NCBI GenBank assembly: GCA_022072085.1
Contig: JAJVII010000034.1
Coordinates: forward strand, 48,406-112,405
Length of the DNA: 64,000 nucleotides
Direction of reading: 5' to 3'
From: Phycisphaerae bacterium
Lineage (GTDB): Bacteria > Planctomycetota > Phycisphaerae > JAJVII01
This document shows positions 51,668 to 61,056 of this stretch, in pieces. Each line of letters starts with the position of its first letter. Within the stretch, counting starts at the first letter, position 1. The notes beneath the pieces are model-generated. The model searched no databases, was not told where the DNA came from, and saw only the letters and a program-made list of their open reading frames with translations. The translations under genes were made by a program, and so were the position numbers.

Positions 51668-52270
51668 GTGATTGATTTCGAGGCACAACTTGACCAGCTC
51701 CTGGACCTGTGGAAGGTCCAGCCGCTCGGCCGCGACCTGGCCGGTCCGATCATGGACCGCGCCCGACGCGAGGAGGCTGCGCTGGATGAGTTGCTGGCCG
51801 CCGTTGCGGTCCCGCAGTTGACCCGCGACTTGGCCGCGGACATCCTGGCCGGAGCGACCCACGAGGACGCGCAACTGGATCGGGCTTTCGTCGCCGGTCC
51901 GCCGGTCCCGGCCATGTCCGGCGATTTGTCCGGCACGATCATGGGCCGCATCCGCCGCGAGAGTTCGCGGCGGCGCGCGGTCCGCTGGGCGGCGCCCCTG
52001 GCCGCCGCAGCCGCCCTGGCGATCGTCGGCGTCGTGCAGTTGATGCCGCACGGCGCGGGCATCGTCTCGCCGACGGACAGCGGGCAGGGGACGGCTCAGA
52101 CAACTTCGGAAGCCCACGTCGCGGTTTCGGGCAACGCGACGAGTGAGCAGTTGATTCGTCAGATGCGGGCCTTGGACAAGGACCCGGACCTGCTGGTTTA
52201 CGTTCACTGGGATGACATCCAGGCGATGGAGCGACTAGAGCAACAGTCACCGACGCGCGATCGCCTCTAA
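51668..52270 (+). CDS. Membrane protein with three N-terminal repeats, possible anti-sigma factor
   Basis: 200 residues from GTG 51668. Residues about 17-98 hold three repeats of about 32-38 residues built as V-P-x-L-x-x-D-L-A-x-x-I-M...R-E-x-A-x-L-D. One transmembrane helix (about 114-130), then a 70-residue outer part. Cytoplasmic helices, one membrane span and an outer domain fit an anti-sigma topology, but there is no zinc HxxxCxxC motif. The gene next to it encodes a sigma factor. Role inferred from position only. Confidence 0.6.
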   Translation: MIDFEAQLDQLLDLWKVQPLGRDLAGPIMDRARREEAALDELLAAVAVPQLTRDLAADILAGATHEDAQLDRAFVAGPPVPAMSGDLSGTIMGRIRRESSRRRAVRWAAPLAAAAALAIVGVVQLMPHGAGIVSPTDSGQGTAQTTSEAHVAVSGNATSEQLIRQMRALDKDPDLLVYVHWDDIQAMERLEQQSPTRDRL

Positions 52271-52307
52271 CTTGATGACGCCGACTTGAAACTGGATGGA
52301 ATCCGAA

Positions 52308-52892
52308 ATGTCTCGCCTGGCTTACTTCATCGTGACACTCGTTGCAGCGGCGACGTTCTCGCCGGCTGTCCTGCTGGCTGACGGCTCCGCAACCACTCAA
52401 CCGGACGCACAGGCCGCCCCGCCGGTGACGCGTCCGGCGGCTGCGCCGGCCACGCAGCCCGATGAACTTCACGCCCACATCCGCGGCATGAATCGGCGGC
52501 AGATCAGCGATCTGCTGACGCGCAATCTGCCCGACCACCTGCGTCGACAGGCTCCCGTCATTGCCGCCCAGGCCGACGAGGCCGAGCAGATCGCCATTCC
52601 TCCGCGGGTCGGCATCCTCGATGACACCCAGGCAGAGCTGAACAGGATCATCCAGGCCCAGAAGGACTTCAGGGACCTCAAGCCCGAGGTGCAGGACCGC
52701 TACCGCGAGAAGGCCGCCCTGATCCAGCAGGTCTACGACAGCCTCTCGCCCAGCGAGAAGGCCCGCCTGCTCAGCCTGACGCCCGAGGAGCGTGCCAAGG
52801 TCCTGCGGGAGAAGATCGCCGAACTTCGCGCCGGCAAGACTCGTGCTCACGATGGCAAGACGACAACGCCGCCCGTTTCCGCGGGGCCATGA
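52308..52892 (+). CDS. Exported DUF3106-like protein
   Basis: 194 residues. Signal peptide (M-S-R-L-A-Y-F-I-V-T-L-V-A-A-A-T-F, cleavage near L-A-D-G), then a T-T-Q-P/P-A-T-Q-P tract and a helical, charged domain with L-S-P-S-E-K-A-R-L-L-S-L-T-P-E-E-R-A, which resembles the repeats of DUF3106 proteins. An ATG at 52296 is an alternative start. Third gene of a sigma factor / membrane protein / exported protein set, a layout seen in envelope-stress operons. A terminator follows. Confidence 0.65.
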   Translation: MSRLAYFIVTLVAAATFSPAVLLADGSATTQPDAQAAPPVTRPAAAPATQPDELHAHIRGMNRRQISDLLTRNLPDHLRRQAPVIAAQADEAEQIAIPPRVGILDDTQAELNRIIQAQKDFRDLKPEVQDRYREKAALIQQVYDSLSPSEKARLLSLTPEERAKVLREKIAELRAGKTRAHDGKTTTPPVSAGP

Positions 52893-52921
52893 GTCGAGCG
52901 GCTTCAGCGAGCGCAAAGAGC

Positions 52922-52953
52922 GAAGCCCCGGTCGGCAGGCCGGGGCTTCTTTC
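52922..52953 (+). terminator. Rho-independent terminator
   Basis: GAAGCCCCGG / CCGGGGCTTC with an 8-nt loop, then TTTC. Ends the sigma factor operon ahead of the convergent glycosyltransferase gene. Confidence 0.85.
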
Positions 52954-52978
52954 ATGTCCGGCGTGAGATGCCGGTTTG

Positions 52979-54595
52979 CTACGGCTGCGTCGCCGGCATC
53001 GACTGATCGTCCAGTTTGAGCACGACTTCCTCGAAACGGTTGGCTGCCGGCAGGTAGCCGACGAGCCGGCGCGGATTCCGCGCCGACACTCGCTCGCCCA
53101 GCACGTCCGGCTTCAGCCAGCGGGTCTGCGTCAACAGATACTTCACATCGGGCCCGACGTCGTCCGGCGTGGGCGCCAGCTTCCAGCCGGGCCGCAGATA
53201 GAGGATCAACTGCTCCGAGCCGATGCGGTAGAGATAGAGCGTCTGGTCAGCGGGGACCGCGGCGTTGATGGCCGCCGCCGCCTCGCGCCGCGGGCCGACG
53301 GCTGCCTCCCCCGCGATCTGCACGAAGGCATAGTACTGGAGCGCCGCCACAAGCATCGCCGTCGCCGTCGCGAGCGAGAACGGCCCGCCGCCGCGCAGCC
53401 GCGGCGTCCACCATGCCGCCGCCCCCGCGACCAGCACGCTCACGCCGAGGACGATCCACCCGGCGGGGCCGTCGTACAGCAGCACAAGCCCGGCGATGGA
53501 CGTCGCGACCAGAGCGAAGAAGCAGATGAACAGCCCCTTGCGCCAGATCTCGTCGGAGGCGACGGGCTCGCGGTGGCTGCTCAGCACCCACGCCAGCAGC
53601 AGGCAGGCCAGCGGCAGAACCGGCAGCGAGTATCGCGGCAGCGCCGCAGGCATCAGGTTGATCGCGACAAAGCCGATGCACATGCCCAGCCGGGCGCCGC
53701 GGAACATCGGCCGATGCTCCTCGGGCAGGTTTCGCACGAACCGCGGCACCCACAGCAGCGGCATGAACAGCAGCCAGGGGCCCAGCTCCAGCAGCGCCCG
53801 GGGGAAATTGAGCAGCCAGTTCGTCTGGTGCTGCTGATCCGGCTCGAACCGGACGGCCCACTGGCTCCGCCAGGTCTCCAGCATCCCCTGTCCGGAACTG
53901 CTCGCCCGCAGCGCCAGCACCACCCAGCCCATGCCGACGGCGACCATGATCGCGACCGCCGCCAGGTGCTGCCAGGCTAGCAGTTCCTTGAGCCGCCGGG
54001 TGTAGATCAGCACACACACGGCCATTGCGTAGAACGCAACGCCCAGCAGCGGGCCCTTCACCAGGGCGCCGTAGGCGAGAAAGATCGCCGGCGGGATCCA
54101 CAGGCTCCAGCGCGACCCTTTTCGCGACCAGACGTTCAGCCACCACAGCATCGCGATGCCCGTCATCAGCATGTAGACGCCGTCGATCTCCGCCTGTCGC
54201 CCAAAGTCCAGCGAGCCCTTGGCCGTCAGGAAGATCGCCGCCGCCGTCAGCTTCGCCGGGATGTCCAGCCAGCGCGACGGCAGCACGAGCAGCAGCAGCG
54301 CGAACGCCAGCATCGCCAGCGCGGTGGGCATCCGGGCCGTCACCGGTGACCGCACGCCGGAGAGCTTAAAGGACGCTGCGATCGGCCAGTTCATGCCGGG
54401 CGGCTTGTTGTAGTAGTCTTCGCCCCCGCAACTCGGCAGGATCCAGTGGCTTCCGCCCAATTCCAGCATGTCCAGGGCAGGCCAGATTCGCTTGGCCTCC
54501 ATGCCGCCTATCTCGGCAGCCCCCAGTCCGGGGAGATACGCCGCCGCCCAGATCACGGCGACGAGCAGGCAGGCTTTCATCAGGCTGTTGGGCAT
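52979..54595 (-). CDS. GT39/ArnT-like membrane glycosyltransferase
   Basis: 538 residues with about 11-12 transmembrane segments. The first periplasmic loop has G-G-M-E-A-K-R and Y-Y-N-K-P-P-G-M-N-W, the acidic and K-P-P motifs of the PMT_2/ArnT group, which transfers sugars from polyprenyl-phosphate carriers to lipids or proteins. A C-terminal soluble domain (about 415-538) ends M-P-A-T-Q-P. GGAG precedes ATG 54595. A phosphatase gene lies 82 nt upstream on the same strand. Confidence 0.8.
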   Translation of the reverse strand: MPNSLMKACLLVAVIWAAAYLPGLGAAEIGGMEAKRIWPALDMLELGGSHWILPSCGGEDYYNKPPGMNWPIAASFKLSGVRSPVTARMPTALAMLAFALLLLVLPSRWLDIPAKLTAAAIFLTAKGSLDFGRQAEIDGVYMLMTGIAMLWWLNVWSRKGSRWSLWIPPAIFLAYGALVKGPLLGVAFYAMAVCVLIYTRRLKELLAWQHLAAVAIMVAVGMGWVVLALRASSSGQGMLETWRSQWAVRFEPDQQHQTNWLLNFPRALLELGPWLLFMPLLWVPRFVRNLPEEHRPMFRGARLGMCIGFVAINLMPAALPRYSLPVLPLACLLLAWVLSSHREPVASDEIWRKGLFICFFALVATSIAGLVLLYDGPAGWIVLGVSVLVAGAAAWWTPRLRGGGPFSLATATAMLVAALQYYAFVQIAGEAAVGPRREAAAAINAAVPADQTLYLYRIGSEQLILYLRPGWKLAPTPDDVGPDVKYLLTQTRWLKPDVLGERVSARNPRRLVGYLPAANRFEEVVLKLDDQSMPATQP

Positions 54596-54677
54596 ATCGG
54601 GCTCCGGGGAGAGTTCCGCTCAGCCTTCGCAACCGGGAAGGATGGAGCCCCGTGGTTGGTTGCGCCGCCAGCGGCGA

Positions 54678-55319
54678 TCAGCCTGCCGGTTGCGTCGAGG
54701 CATCGTCGGCCGGCGACGTACAGGCCAGCCAGGCCGGGCGGTTCCTCTCCATCTCTTCAAGGAAGTCGATGTACAGTCCTTCCTCTCTGCCGTCAAGCTC
54801 CGCCCCCCGGTCGCGCATCTCGGCGATCGCCCGTTTGCTGTCCCACCCCTGGACCACGACCCGATAGGCCGCCACCACCAGGCCCGTCCGCGACCGTCCG
54901 TGCTGGCAGTGCACCAGGCAGGCCCCCTCGTTGCCGCGGATGGTCCGCAACGCCTCGATCAGTTGTCCCCTCATCGGATATCGCGTCAGCATTGGGATGC
55001 GCACCATGCGGATGCCGTGGCGGGCGGCCTCGGTTTCCTCACGCTCGGCCAGTTCCCGGGGGACCTCCCACGGCACGCGCAGGTCGATGACGGCCGTGAC
55101 GCCCTTGCTCTTGAAGATCGGCCAGCAGGTCTTTGACTCCGGCTGCGCCGATCGGTAGAGTACGCCGGGCTCGACCACCTCGAACCGCTTCACGAACACC
55201 AGATGCGTCCACGCCTCGTAGCTTCCCCAGAACCCGAGGGGCAGCGCGATCATTCCCGCCACGATCAGCCACATCCACCACGGCTGCCGTCGCCGGATCT
55301 TTGGCCTGCTCTCATCCAT
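54678..55319 (-). CDS. Membrane-anchored dual-specificity/tyrosine phosphatase
   Basis: 213 residues. N-terminal transmembrane helix (about 16-36), then a cysteine phosphatase domain with CX5R: C138 and R144 in H-C-Q-H-G-R-S-R-T-G, and a possible general acid in the loop near 100-116. The start of the domain (P-G-V-L-Y-R-S-A-Q-P) matches the tyrosine/dual-specificity phosphatase group found in bacteria. The tail carries S-T-Q-P. Next to the glycosyltransferase gene; it could act on a phospholipid or on phosphoproteins. Confidence 0.85.
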   Translation of the reverse strand: MDESRPKIRRRQPWWMWLIVAGMIALPLGFWGSYEAWTHLVFVKRFEVVEPGVLYRSAQPESKTCWPIFKSKGVTAVIDLRVPWEVPRELAEREETEAARHGIRMVRIPMLTRYPMRGQLIEALRTIRGNEGACLVHCQHGRSRTGLVVAAYRVVVQGWDSKRAIAEMRDRGAELDGREEGLYIDFLEEMERNRPAWLACTSPADDASTQPAG

Positions 55320-55699
55320 GTTGCGGCTACTCTCCGTCTGAACGCCACGCGCACCAGCCTACCTGGCGGCCAACATAACGCGAAAACGTTAAGCCTACCT
55401 GAGGCCAGCCCTCCTGGCCACCGCGTGTCAAGCTTCCTGCTCGCCACCGACGGCCTGCAAGTGCCGCCCTTCGTATGTCAAGATTGTTCGGACAGTCGAA
55501 GCCGCTTGTAAGAATACGCCCAGAATTCCAAGAATTGTCCGTTGTCTGAGCGGTTGCCAGGAGTAGTCGGAGCGATGTTCTTCCTGGGGGGGGAATCACG
55601 GAATTGTAAAGGAAGCCGAAATTAATACTCACCAACTTATCCTGCGAGGCGTCTAAGAAAGTGAGAGCCCGGGAGGGCTCGGGTGAAAGGAGGTTGGCC
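55320..55699. other. Divergent gap upstream of 55700
   Basis: 380 bp, AT-richer near 55500-55640. A TAATACT element near 55624 could be a -10, without a matching -35. Nothing else recognised. Confidence 0.4.
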
Positions 55700-56275
55700 A
55701 TGATCGAGGCACGCTCCGGACACGAACGTCTGCGGGAACTCTTTGCCGGCCAGATAGAGAACGTCTTCTACAGCGAACTGGGCCTGGCCGATCCCGAGCT
55801 GATCGCCTATCTGACTTCGCTGCTTTCGCGGTTCGTGCACATCGACGCCATCTTCCAGCCCGTGGCCCTGGACGACCGCCGCGTCGACGGCGTGGTCCGG
55901 CTGCTGCGGCGGCTGCACGGCCACGTCGGCCCAGCCAACACGCGCCGGGTCCGGGCCGTCCACCGCTACGTCGGCGACTTTACGCTGTTCTGGGCCGGTC
56001 TCTATCCCGAGGCCGTCCGCATGCAGGGCCGCATCCGCGGCGCAACCGGCGACGCTCTGATCGACTACATGGGCTGCGGCAAGCGGTCATACCTTGAGGC
56101 CGCGAACCTCAGCCATCACAAGGGCGACATCCCCCCGCGGGCATTGCTCCAGAGGCTGAGCACGCACTTCGAGCTTTGCGCGGAGGGCCTGAGCATGGTG
56201 CGGAAGCTCTGGCGCCCACGGCAGGTCCGCTTCCTGCCGACGACGCAGCACGCGCCCAGCCTCAACGGCTTGTGA
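55700..56275 (+). CDS. Conserved-looking protein of unknown function
   Basis: 191 residues, mostly helical, no signal or transmembrane segment. Perfect AAAGGAGG site 7 nt upstream, so it is well translated. Features include L-L-S-R-F-V-H-I-D-A-I-F, R-Y-V-G-D-F-T-L-F-W-A-G-L-Y-P-E and D-Y-M-G-C-G-K-R-S-Y. The F-x-x-G-L-F/Y-P-E segment is reminiscent of small planctomycete proteins of unknown role. Convergent with tldE. Confidence 0.65.
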   Translation: MIEARSGHERLRELFAGQIENVFYSELGLADPELIAYLTSLLSRFVHIDAIFQPVALDDRRVDGVVRLLRRLHGHVGPANTRRVRAVHRYVGDFTLFWAGLYPEAVRMQGRIRGATGDALIDYMGCGKRSYLEAANLSHHKGDIPPRALLQRLSTHFELCAEGLSMVRKLWRPRQVRFLPTTQHAPSLNGL

Positions 56276-56284
56276 CAGTCCGCC

Positions 56285-57640
56285 TCACTGCGTGCCGCTG
56301 ATCTGCACGTCGCGGATGCGGATGGCCGGCAGGATGAGACCCGGGTCGCTGCGGTAATCGCTGGAGACGCCGTCGACGCGCGACAGGACCTCCAGGAGGT
56401 TTCCGGCGGCCATCGCGTCGTTGATCGGCCAGGTGAGGCGGCCCTTTTCGATCCGCCGGGCGAAGTCGAGCGCCGAGGAGAAGTCGCCGCTGGCCGGGTC
56501 AGGGTCCAGCGAGCCGGCCTGGAGGTAGATGCCCTCGCCCACGTCGGCGATCAGCTCGGCCTCGGTCTGCGAGCCGGGGGCGACCTGGAGGTTGGTCGGG
56601 CTGATCTCACCTTGCCGCGTGCCGTGGCCGTTGTTGGGCTCGCCCCACAGCCGGGCGTGGTAGTGGTTGTTAAGCGGCTCGGCGAAGACGCCCGACTGGA
56701 TCATCTCGACGTCGCGCCGCGGCGAGCCGTCGCTGTCACAACTGCTCGTGTAGATGCCGCGCGGCGACAACGGCCGGTCGGCCAACGTCAGCAGCGGCGA
56801 CACGACGGCCTGGCCGCGAAGCCTGGCCAGCGGGCTGCGGCCGCGGCGGAGGCGCTCGGCCGACGTCGCGGCGGCCAGCGAACCCAGCAGCGACCCCGAC
56901 GCCAGCGGCGCCAGCACCAGCGTCTGCGTCCCGCTGCGGCAGGGCCGGGCGTGCTGATACTCCCGAGCCAGGCGGACGACGCGGCCGGCCAGCGGGGCGA
57001 CGCGCAGGTCGGCCATGTGGCGGCTGACCGTCTGGTCGCTGAAGCTGCCGATGTCGTCGCCGTCGCGGGCCACGGCGAACAGGTCCACCTCGGCGTAGGT
57101 GGCGGCCCGCTGCATCCGCACGCCGGTCGAACCGGCCATCGCCCGCCGACTGGCCGAGAAGGTCAGGTCGCCGCTGAGCAGGATGCCGCCGTCGATCGCG
57201 CGGGCCTGGTCGATGCAGTGGCGGCCGAGCCGGGCGGCGTCGGGCAGGCACATCTCGGCCACCAGCGGGTCGTAGAGGTCCAGCAGTCGGGCGTCGATCA
57301 GCGGTCCGTTGGGGCGGGGCAGGTCGGCGAAGTCCGGATCGCGGCCGGCCAATCGGGCCAACTCGATTGCGCGGACCAGCGTGCCGTGCAGGTCCTGAGG
57401 CGGGCCGTCGCCGCCGGCCAGGCCCATCCCGCCGCCGACGAATGCCCGCACGCTGAAGTGCCAGGTCTCGTGCTGCTCGCAGAGCTGGACGTCGTTGGCC
57501 TCAAGCTCGACGCTGATGTGCCGGCTCCAGGTGATGGCGACGTCCGCGAAGTCCGCGCCGCAACGGCGGGCCTGCTCGGCGGCTGACGCGGCCATCGCGA
57601 GCATCTCGCCTTCGTCCGGCCTGTCGAGGTTGAGCGTCAC
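56285..57640 (-). CDS. tldE: TldE/PmbA-family subunit
   Basis: 451 residues, starts with GTG 57640, one base after the tldD stop. PmbA/TldE fold without the HExxxH zinc site, as in the inactive partner of the TldD/E heterodimer. C-terminal motifs: G-E-I-S-P-T-N-L-Q-V near 346 and G-D-F-S-S-A-L near 382. Together with TldD it degrades unfolded or leader peptides, including modified peptides. Confidence 0.88.
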   Translation of the reverse strand: MTLNLDRPDEGEMLAMAASAAEQARRCGADFADVAITWSRHISVELEANDVQLCEQHETWHFSVRAFVGGGMGLAGGDGPPQDLHGTLVRAIELARLAGRDPDFADLPRPNGPLIDARLLDLYDPLVAEMCLPDAARLGRHCIDQARAIDGGILLSGDLTFSASRRAMAGSTGVRMQRAATYAEVDLFAVARDGDDIGSFSDQTVSRHMADLRVAPLAGRVVRLAREYQHARPCRSGTQTLVLAPLASGSLLGSLAAATSAERLRRGRSPLARLRGQAVVSPLLTLADRPLSPRGIYTSSCDSDGSPRRDVEMIQSGVFAEPLNNHYHARLWGEPNNGHGTRQGEISPTNLQVAPGSQTEAELIADVGEGIYLQAGSLDPDPASGDFSSALDFARRIEKGRLTWPINDAMAAGNLLEVLSRVDGVSSDYRSDPGLILPAIRIRDVQISGTQ

Positions 57641-57641
57641 G

Positions 57642-59054
57642 TCAGTCGATTCCTCCGACGACCATTTCGCTGACCACTACGTGCGGTCCGCCGCAGTCGG
57701 TAGGCACGCCCTGGCCGAGCTTGCCGCAGACGCCGGGCATGGTCATCTCGAAATCGCTGCCCACCTGTTCGATCCGTGTCAGGGCGTCGAGCACCAGCCC
57801 GCTCACCGACACGTCGCGCAGCCAGTCGCCGAGTTGCCCGTCACGGATGAGCCTCGCGGAGTCGGCCCGGCAGACGAACAGGCCCCGCTCGGGGAGCACG
57901 TAGCCCTCGTGCCCCTCAGCCAGGTAGAGCCCGCGGTCGATCGAGCGGATCATCCGTTCGACGGTTGGACCGGCCGGGTCGGGCGCGATGAAGGTGTTGC
58001 TCATGCGGGCCAGAGGCTGACAGGAGTGGTCCTCCACTCGGCCGCAGCCGTTAGGGGCGACGCCGTAGCGAGCCGCCGTCTCCAGGTTGTGCAGAAGGCC
58101 GACGAAGACGCCGTCGCGGACGATGACGTTGCGGGCGGCCGGCACGCCCTCGTCGTCGTAGGCGAAGCTGCCGTAGGCGCCGGGAACGGTGGCGTCATCG
58201 ACGATGGTAACGCCCGATGCGGCGATCGGCTGGCCGAGCTTGTCCTGGAGGATCGACTGCCCGGCCCAGTAGGTGTCGGCTTCGGCGTTGTGGCCCAACG
58301 CCTCGTGGGCGAGCAGGCCGGTGATAGAGGGGTGGAAGAGGATCGGCATGACGCCCGAGGGTGCTGGCCGAGCCCGGCACTGCCGCAGCACGTTGGAGGC
58401 GGCCCGGACGCTGAAGGGCTCGGGCTCCAGCTCGGTCAGCAGCTCCAGCCCGCCGAGGTGGGCCTTGAACTCCGTCGCCTGCTGGCGGACGTCGTCCACG
58501 GCGGCGGTGATCGTGTAGGCGACGCGGCAATGGGGCAGGCATTGGCCGATGCGTGTGCCGGCCGAGTTGGCCAGTTGCTGATGGCGCGTCCCCTCGCTGT
58601 AGGTGAGCACGGAGTTGAGGCCGTGCCCTCCGGCGGCCGCGGCGCCGGCGCGTTCCAGTTCGAGCAGACGGGCGATCTTCCGCGTCAGCGGCCAGGCGTC
58701 GAACGCCAGGCGGACCTGCGGCTGGCGGCAGTCGACGAGCGGGGACATCTGGCCCACGGAGGCGGCGTCGCGGCGGGCGCCGGCGGCGGCGCGAGCGGCG
58801 GCCAGCGCCGAGATGCGGGCCCGCTCCATCGCCGACTCGGTAAGGGCGTCGCAGGAAGAGACGCCCCAGGCGCCGTCGACCAGCACGCGGACGCCGACGC
58901 CGTGATAGCTGTGAGAGGAGAGGTTCTCGGCGCGGCCGTCCTGCACGGTCAGCGCCGTGCCCTGTCCGACGGTGCATCGGGCGTCGGCGAAAGCGGCGCC
59001 CTGGCGCACGGCACGCATGCAGCAGTCCAGCAGTTTGGCGGTCAGGTCGTTCAC
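57642..59054 (-). CDS. tldD: TldD-family zinc metalloprotease
   Basis: 470 residues from GTG 59054. Zinc site H-E-A-L-G-H near residue 248, followed by N-A-E-A-D. Other family segments: L-S-S-H-S-Y-H-G-V-G-V-R-V near 43-55 and G-Q-L-G-D-W-L-R-D-V-S near 410. Catalytic subunit of TldD/E. Operon with tldE. A TTGACA is present upstream on the minus strand (complement of 59153-59158). Confidence 0.92.
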   Translation of the reverse strand: MNDLTAKLLDCCMRAVRQGAAFADARCTVGQGTALTVQDGRAENLSSHSYHGVGVRVLVDGAWGVSSCDALTESAMERARISALAAARAAAGARRDAASVGQMSPLVDCRQPQVRLAFDAWPLTRKIARLLELERAGAAAAGGHGLNSVLTYSEGTRHQQLANSAGTRIGQCLPHCRVAYTITAAVDDVRQQATEFKAHLGGLELLTELEPEPFSVRAASNVLRQCRARPAPSGVMPILFHPSITGLLAHEALGHNAEADTYWAGQSILQDKLGQPIAASGVTIVDDATVPGAYGSFAYDDEGVPAARNVIVRDGVFVGLLHNLETAARYGVAPNGCGRVEDHSCQPLARMSNTFIAPDPAGPTVERMIRSIDRGLYLAEGHEGYVLPERGLFVCRADSARLIRDGQLGDWLRDVSVSGLVLDALTRIEQVGSDFEMTMPGVCGKLGQGVPTDCGGPHVVVSEMVVGGID

Positions 59055-59200
59055 GCCGGAGTCGTCAATCCAGCCAGAGTCCCGGTCACAGTCTGCCCAT
59101 AGACGAAGTGCGCGTCAGGTCGCGGCTGCTAGCGTGAAGCATCCGGGCGCGTCTGTCAACAGGGCAAAGCGCGTCGGCGGGGCGAGCCGCGAATTGGGAT

Positions 59201-59229
59201 TTGCCTGACGCAAGGGTCGCGCATACAGT
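59201..59229 (+). promoter_or_regulatory. Promoter of the SDR gene
   Basis: TTGCCT (59201-59206), 17 bp, TACAGT (59224-59229); predicted start near 59236, about 77 nt before the ATG. Confidence 0.65.
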
Positions 59230-59312
59230 ATCGCGATTGTTTCGGCGTGCGGGGCCTGTTCGGCAGGCCCCGTCATCGTATCGGGCGAATTCCCATTGAC
59301 CGAGGGAGAGTG

Positions 59313-60110
59313 ATGAGCGAAGCGAAAGGGACGTGGGCGCTGATCCTGGGCGCCAGCAGCGGTTTCGGCGCGGCGACGGCCAAGGCCCTGGCTCGCGACG
59401 GGTGGGACATTTTCGGCGTCCACTTTGACCGGCGCGACACCATGCCGCTGGCCGAGCAGGTCCAGCAGGAAGTGAAGGAGATCGGCCGCAACGCGATCTT
59501 CTACAACGTCAACGCCGGCGACGACGAGAACCGCAGCCGCACGCTGGACGATATCGAGAAGCAGTGCGCCAAGGACGGCCAGAAGGTCCAGCTCCTCCTG
59601 CACTCGCTGGCGTTCGGGACGCTGAAGCCCTACTTCGACGAGTACAACGCCAACATGCTCAGCGAGCGCGGCATGAACATGACCCTGCACGTCATGGCCA
59701 ATACGCTGGTCTATTGGGCGCAGGATGTCGTGCGGCGCGGGCTGATGGTCAAGGGCGGGCGGATCTACTCGATGACCAGCAGTGGCGGGCACAAAGTCTG
59801 GCACACCTACGGCGCGGTGTCGGCCGCCAAGGCCGCGCTTGAGAGCCACACGCGACAGATCGCCCTGGAACTGGCGCCGATGGGAATCACCGCCAACGCA
59901 ATCCAGGCCGGCGTGACCGACACGCCCGCGCTGCGCAAGATCCCCGGCCACGAGATGATGATTGAGTACGCCTCGCGTATCAACCCGAGCCACAAGCTGA
60001 CTCGGCCGGAGGACGTGGCTGACGTCATCGCGGTGCTGGCCGACCCGCGCACGCACTGGATGACCGGCAACACGATCCGCGTCGACGGCGGCGAGGACAT
60101 CGTCGGGTAA
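59313..60110 (+). CDS. Short-chain dehydrogenase/reductase, possible enoyl-ACP reductase
   Basis: 265 residues. NAD(P)-binding G-A-S-S-G-F-G near 13, catalytic Y-x-x-x-A-A-K at about 166-173 (Y-G-A-V-S-A-A-K), and C-terminal R-V-D-G-G-E. The divergent lengthened region about 75-130 with L-L-H-S-L-A-F-G recalls FabI/FabL-type reductases (H-S-I/L-A), which complete the fatty acid elongation cycle. GAGGGAG precedes ATG 59313. Other SDR activities cannot be excluded. Confidence 0.75.
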   Translation: MSEAKGTWALILGASSGFGAATAKALARDGWDIFGVHFDRRDTMPLAEQVQQEVKEIGRNAIFYNVNAGDDENRSRTLDDIEKQCAKDGQKVQLLLHSLAFGTLKPYFDEYNANMLSERGMNMTLHVMANTLVYWAQDVVRRGLMVKGGRIYSMTSSGGHKVWHTYGAVSAAKAALESHTRQIALELAPMGITANAIQAGVTDTPALRKIPGHEMMIEYASRINPSHKLTRPEDVADVIAVLADPRTHWMTGNTIRVDGGEDIVG

Positions 60111-60190
60111 CCTCACGCCGGCACGATTCAGTTCGCCCGTCCGCATCTTGCGGCGTGATTCTTTAATGGCACAGCGGCGGCGGTCCGACT

Positions 60191-60196
60191 TATAAT
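60191..60196 (+). promoter_or_regulatory. -10 element (TATAAT) before 60241
   Basis: A consensus TATAAT 44 nt upstream of the start codon; no good -35 at 16-18 bp. Confidence 0.4.
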
Positions 60197-60240
60197 GAGT
60201 AGTCCGGGTGCGGTTTCGACACCCGACCGGGAGGTGGATC

Positions 60241-60990
60241 ATGGTCGCCAGGACAATCGCTGTTGCATCGGTCGTGATCGTCGCCGGTCTCTGGCTCGCT
60301 TGGCCGGCCGTTGCCCAGGCCGACGAACCGACGACCCAGCCGGCGGAACTGGTTGCGCCGACGACGCAGCCGGCTGAGGCGCACCTGCCGCCCTCGGTGA
60401 CCGGCGCCGGTCCGTCCGTCGGATCGATGGCTGCGCCCGAGGCCGCCCCCGAAGCCCTGCCGCCTACTCCGGGCGGCGACCCCGGCGAGTCCAAGGTCCA
60501 GGGCAGCCCGCCGCCGGTGCCCACCGGCAGCGAGGTCATGCGGATGCTGGACACGCCCGATCCCGGCGTGAAGGGCAACGCCCCGCCGTCCAGCGAAGTG
60601 CCCGACATCGCCGGCGAGCCCGGCGCCGCGAAGGACACGGGCCTGCTCCCGTCGGGCGGCGGGCCGAGCCGCACACTGGATGCGAAGGAGTCCTCGCCCA
60701 ACGCCGTCCAACGGGTGATCCCGGAGGGCACGATCATCGTCGATCGTGTGGGCATCCTGAAGTCCGACCACGGCCGCTGGATCATCACGTTCCAGTCGGA
60801 CGAGGCCGGCATGGGCGACCCGCCGCTGATCCTGCTGCCCAACAGCCTGCTGGAAGCGATGCAGAAGCAGTCGGACTACGGCCGACGCGACGTGCGCTTC
60901 CGAGTCAGCGGCGTGGTCACGCAGTATCAGCGGGCCAACTACCTGTTCCTCCGCAAGGTGCTCATCGAGCGGAACCTGGACAGGTTCTGA
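60241..60990 (+). CDS. Exported Pro-rich protein with C-terminal domain
   Basis: 249 residues from ATG 60241 with GGGAGGTGG upstream. Signal peptide (cleavage after A-Q-A), then repeated T-T-Q-P-A-E and a long Pro/Ala/Gly-rich disordered part (30-155). The C-terminal 90 residues form a small beta domain (I-P-E-G-T-I-I-V-D-R-V-G, then V-R-F-R-V-S-G-V-V-T-Q-Y), OB-like. Ends R-K-V-L-I-E-R-N-L-D-R-F. Function unknown; typical of Phycisphaerae surface or periplasmic proteins. Confidence 0.65.
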   Translation: MVARTIAVASVVIVAGLWLAWPAVAQADEPTTQPAELVAPTTQPAEAHLPPSVTGAGPSVGSMAAPEAAPEALPPTPGGDPGESKVQGSPPPVPTGSEVMRMLDTPDPGVKGNAPPSSEVPDIAGEPGAAKDTGLLPSGGGPSRTLDAKESSPNAVQRVIPEGTIIVDRVGILKSDHGRWIITFQSDEAGMGDPPLILLPNSLLEAMQKQSDYGRRDVRFRVSGVVTQYQRANYLFLRKVLIERNLDRF

Positions 60991-61056
60991 TCCTTTTCAC
61001 GATCGAGCGCGGGACGCAGGGCGCCGGTGGGCGTGCTGGACGCGACGCCGCTTGCG

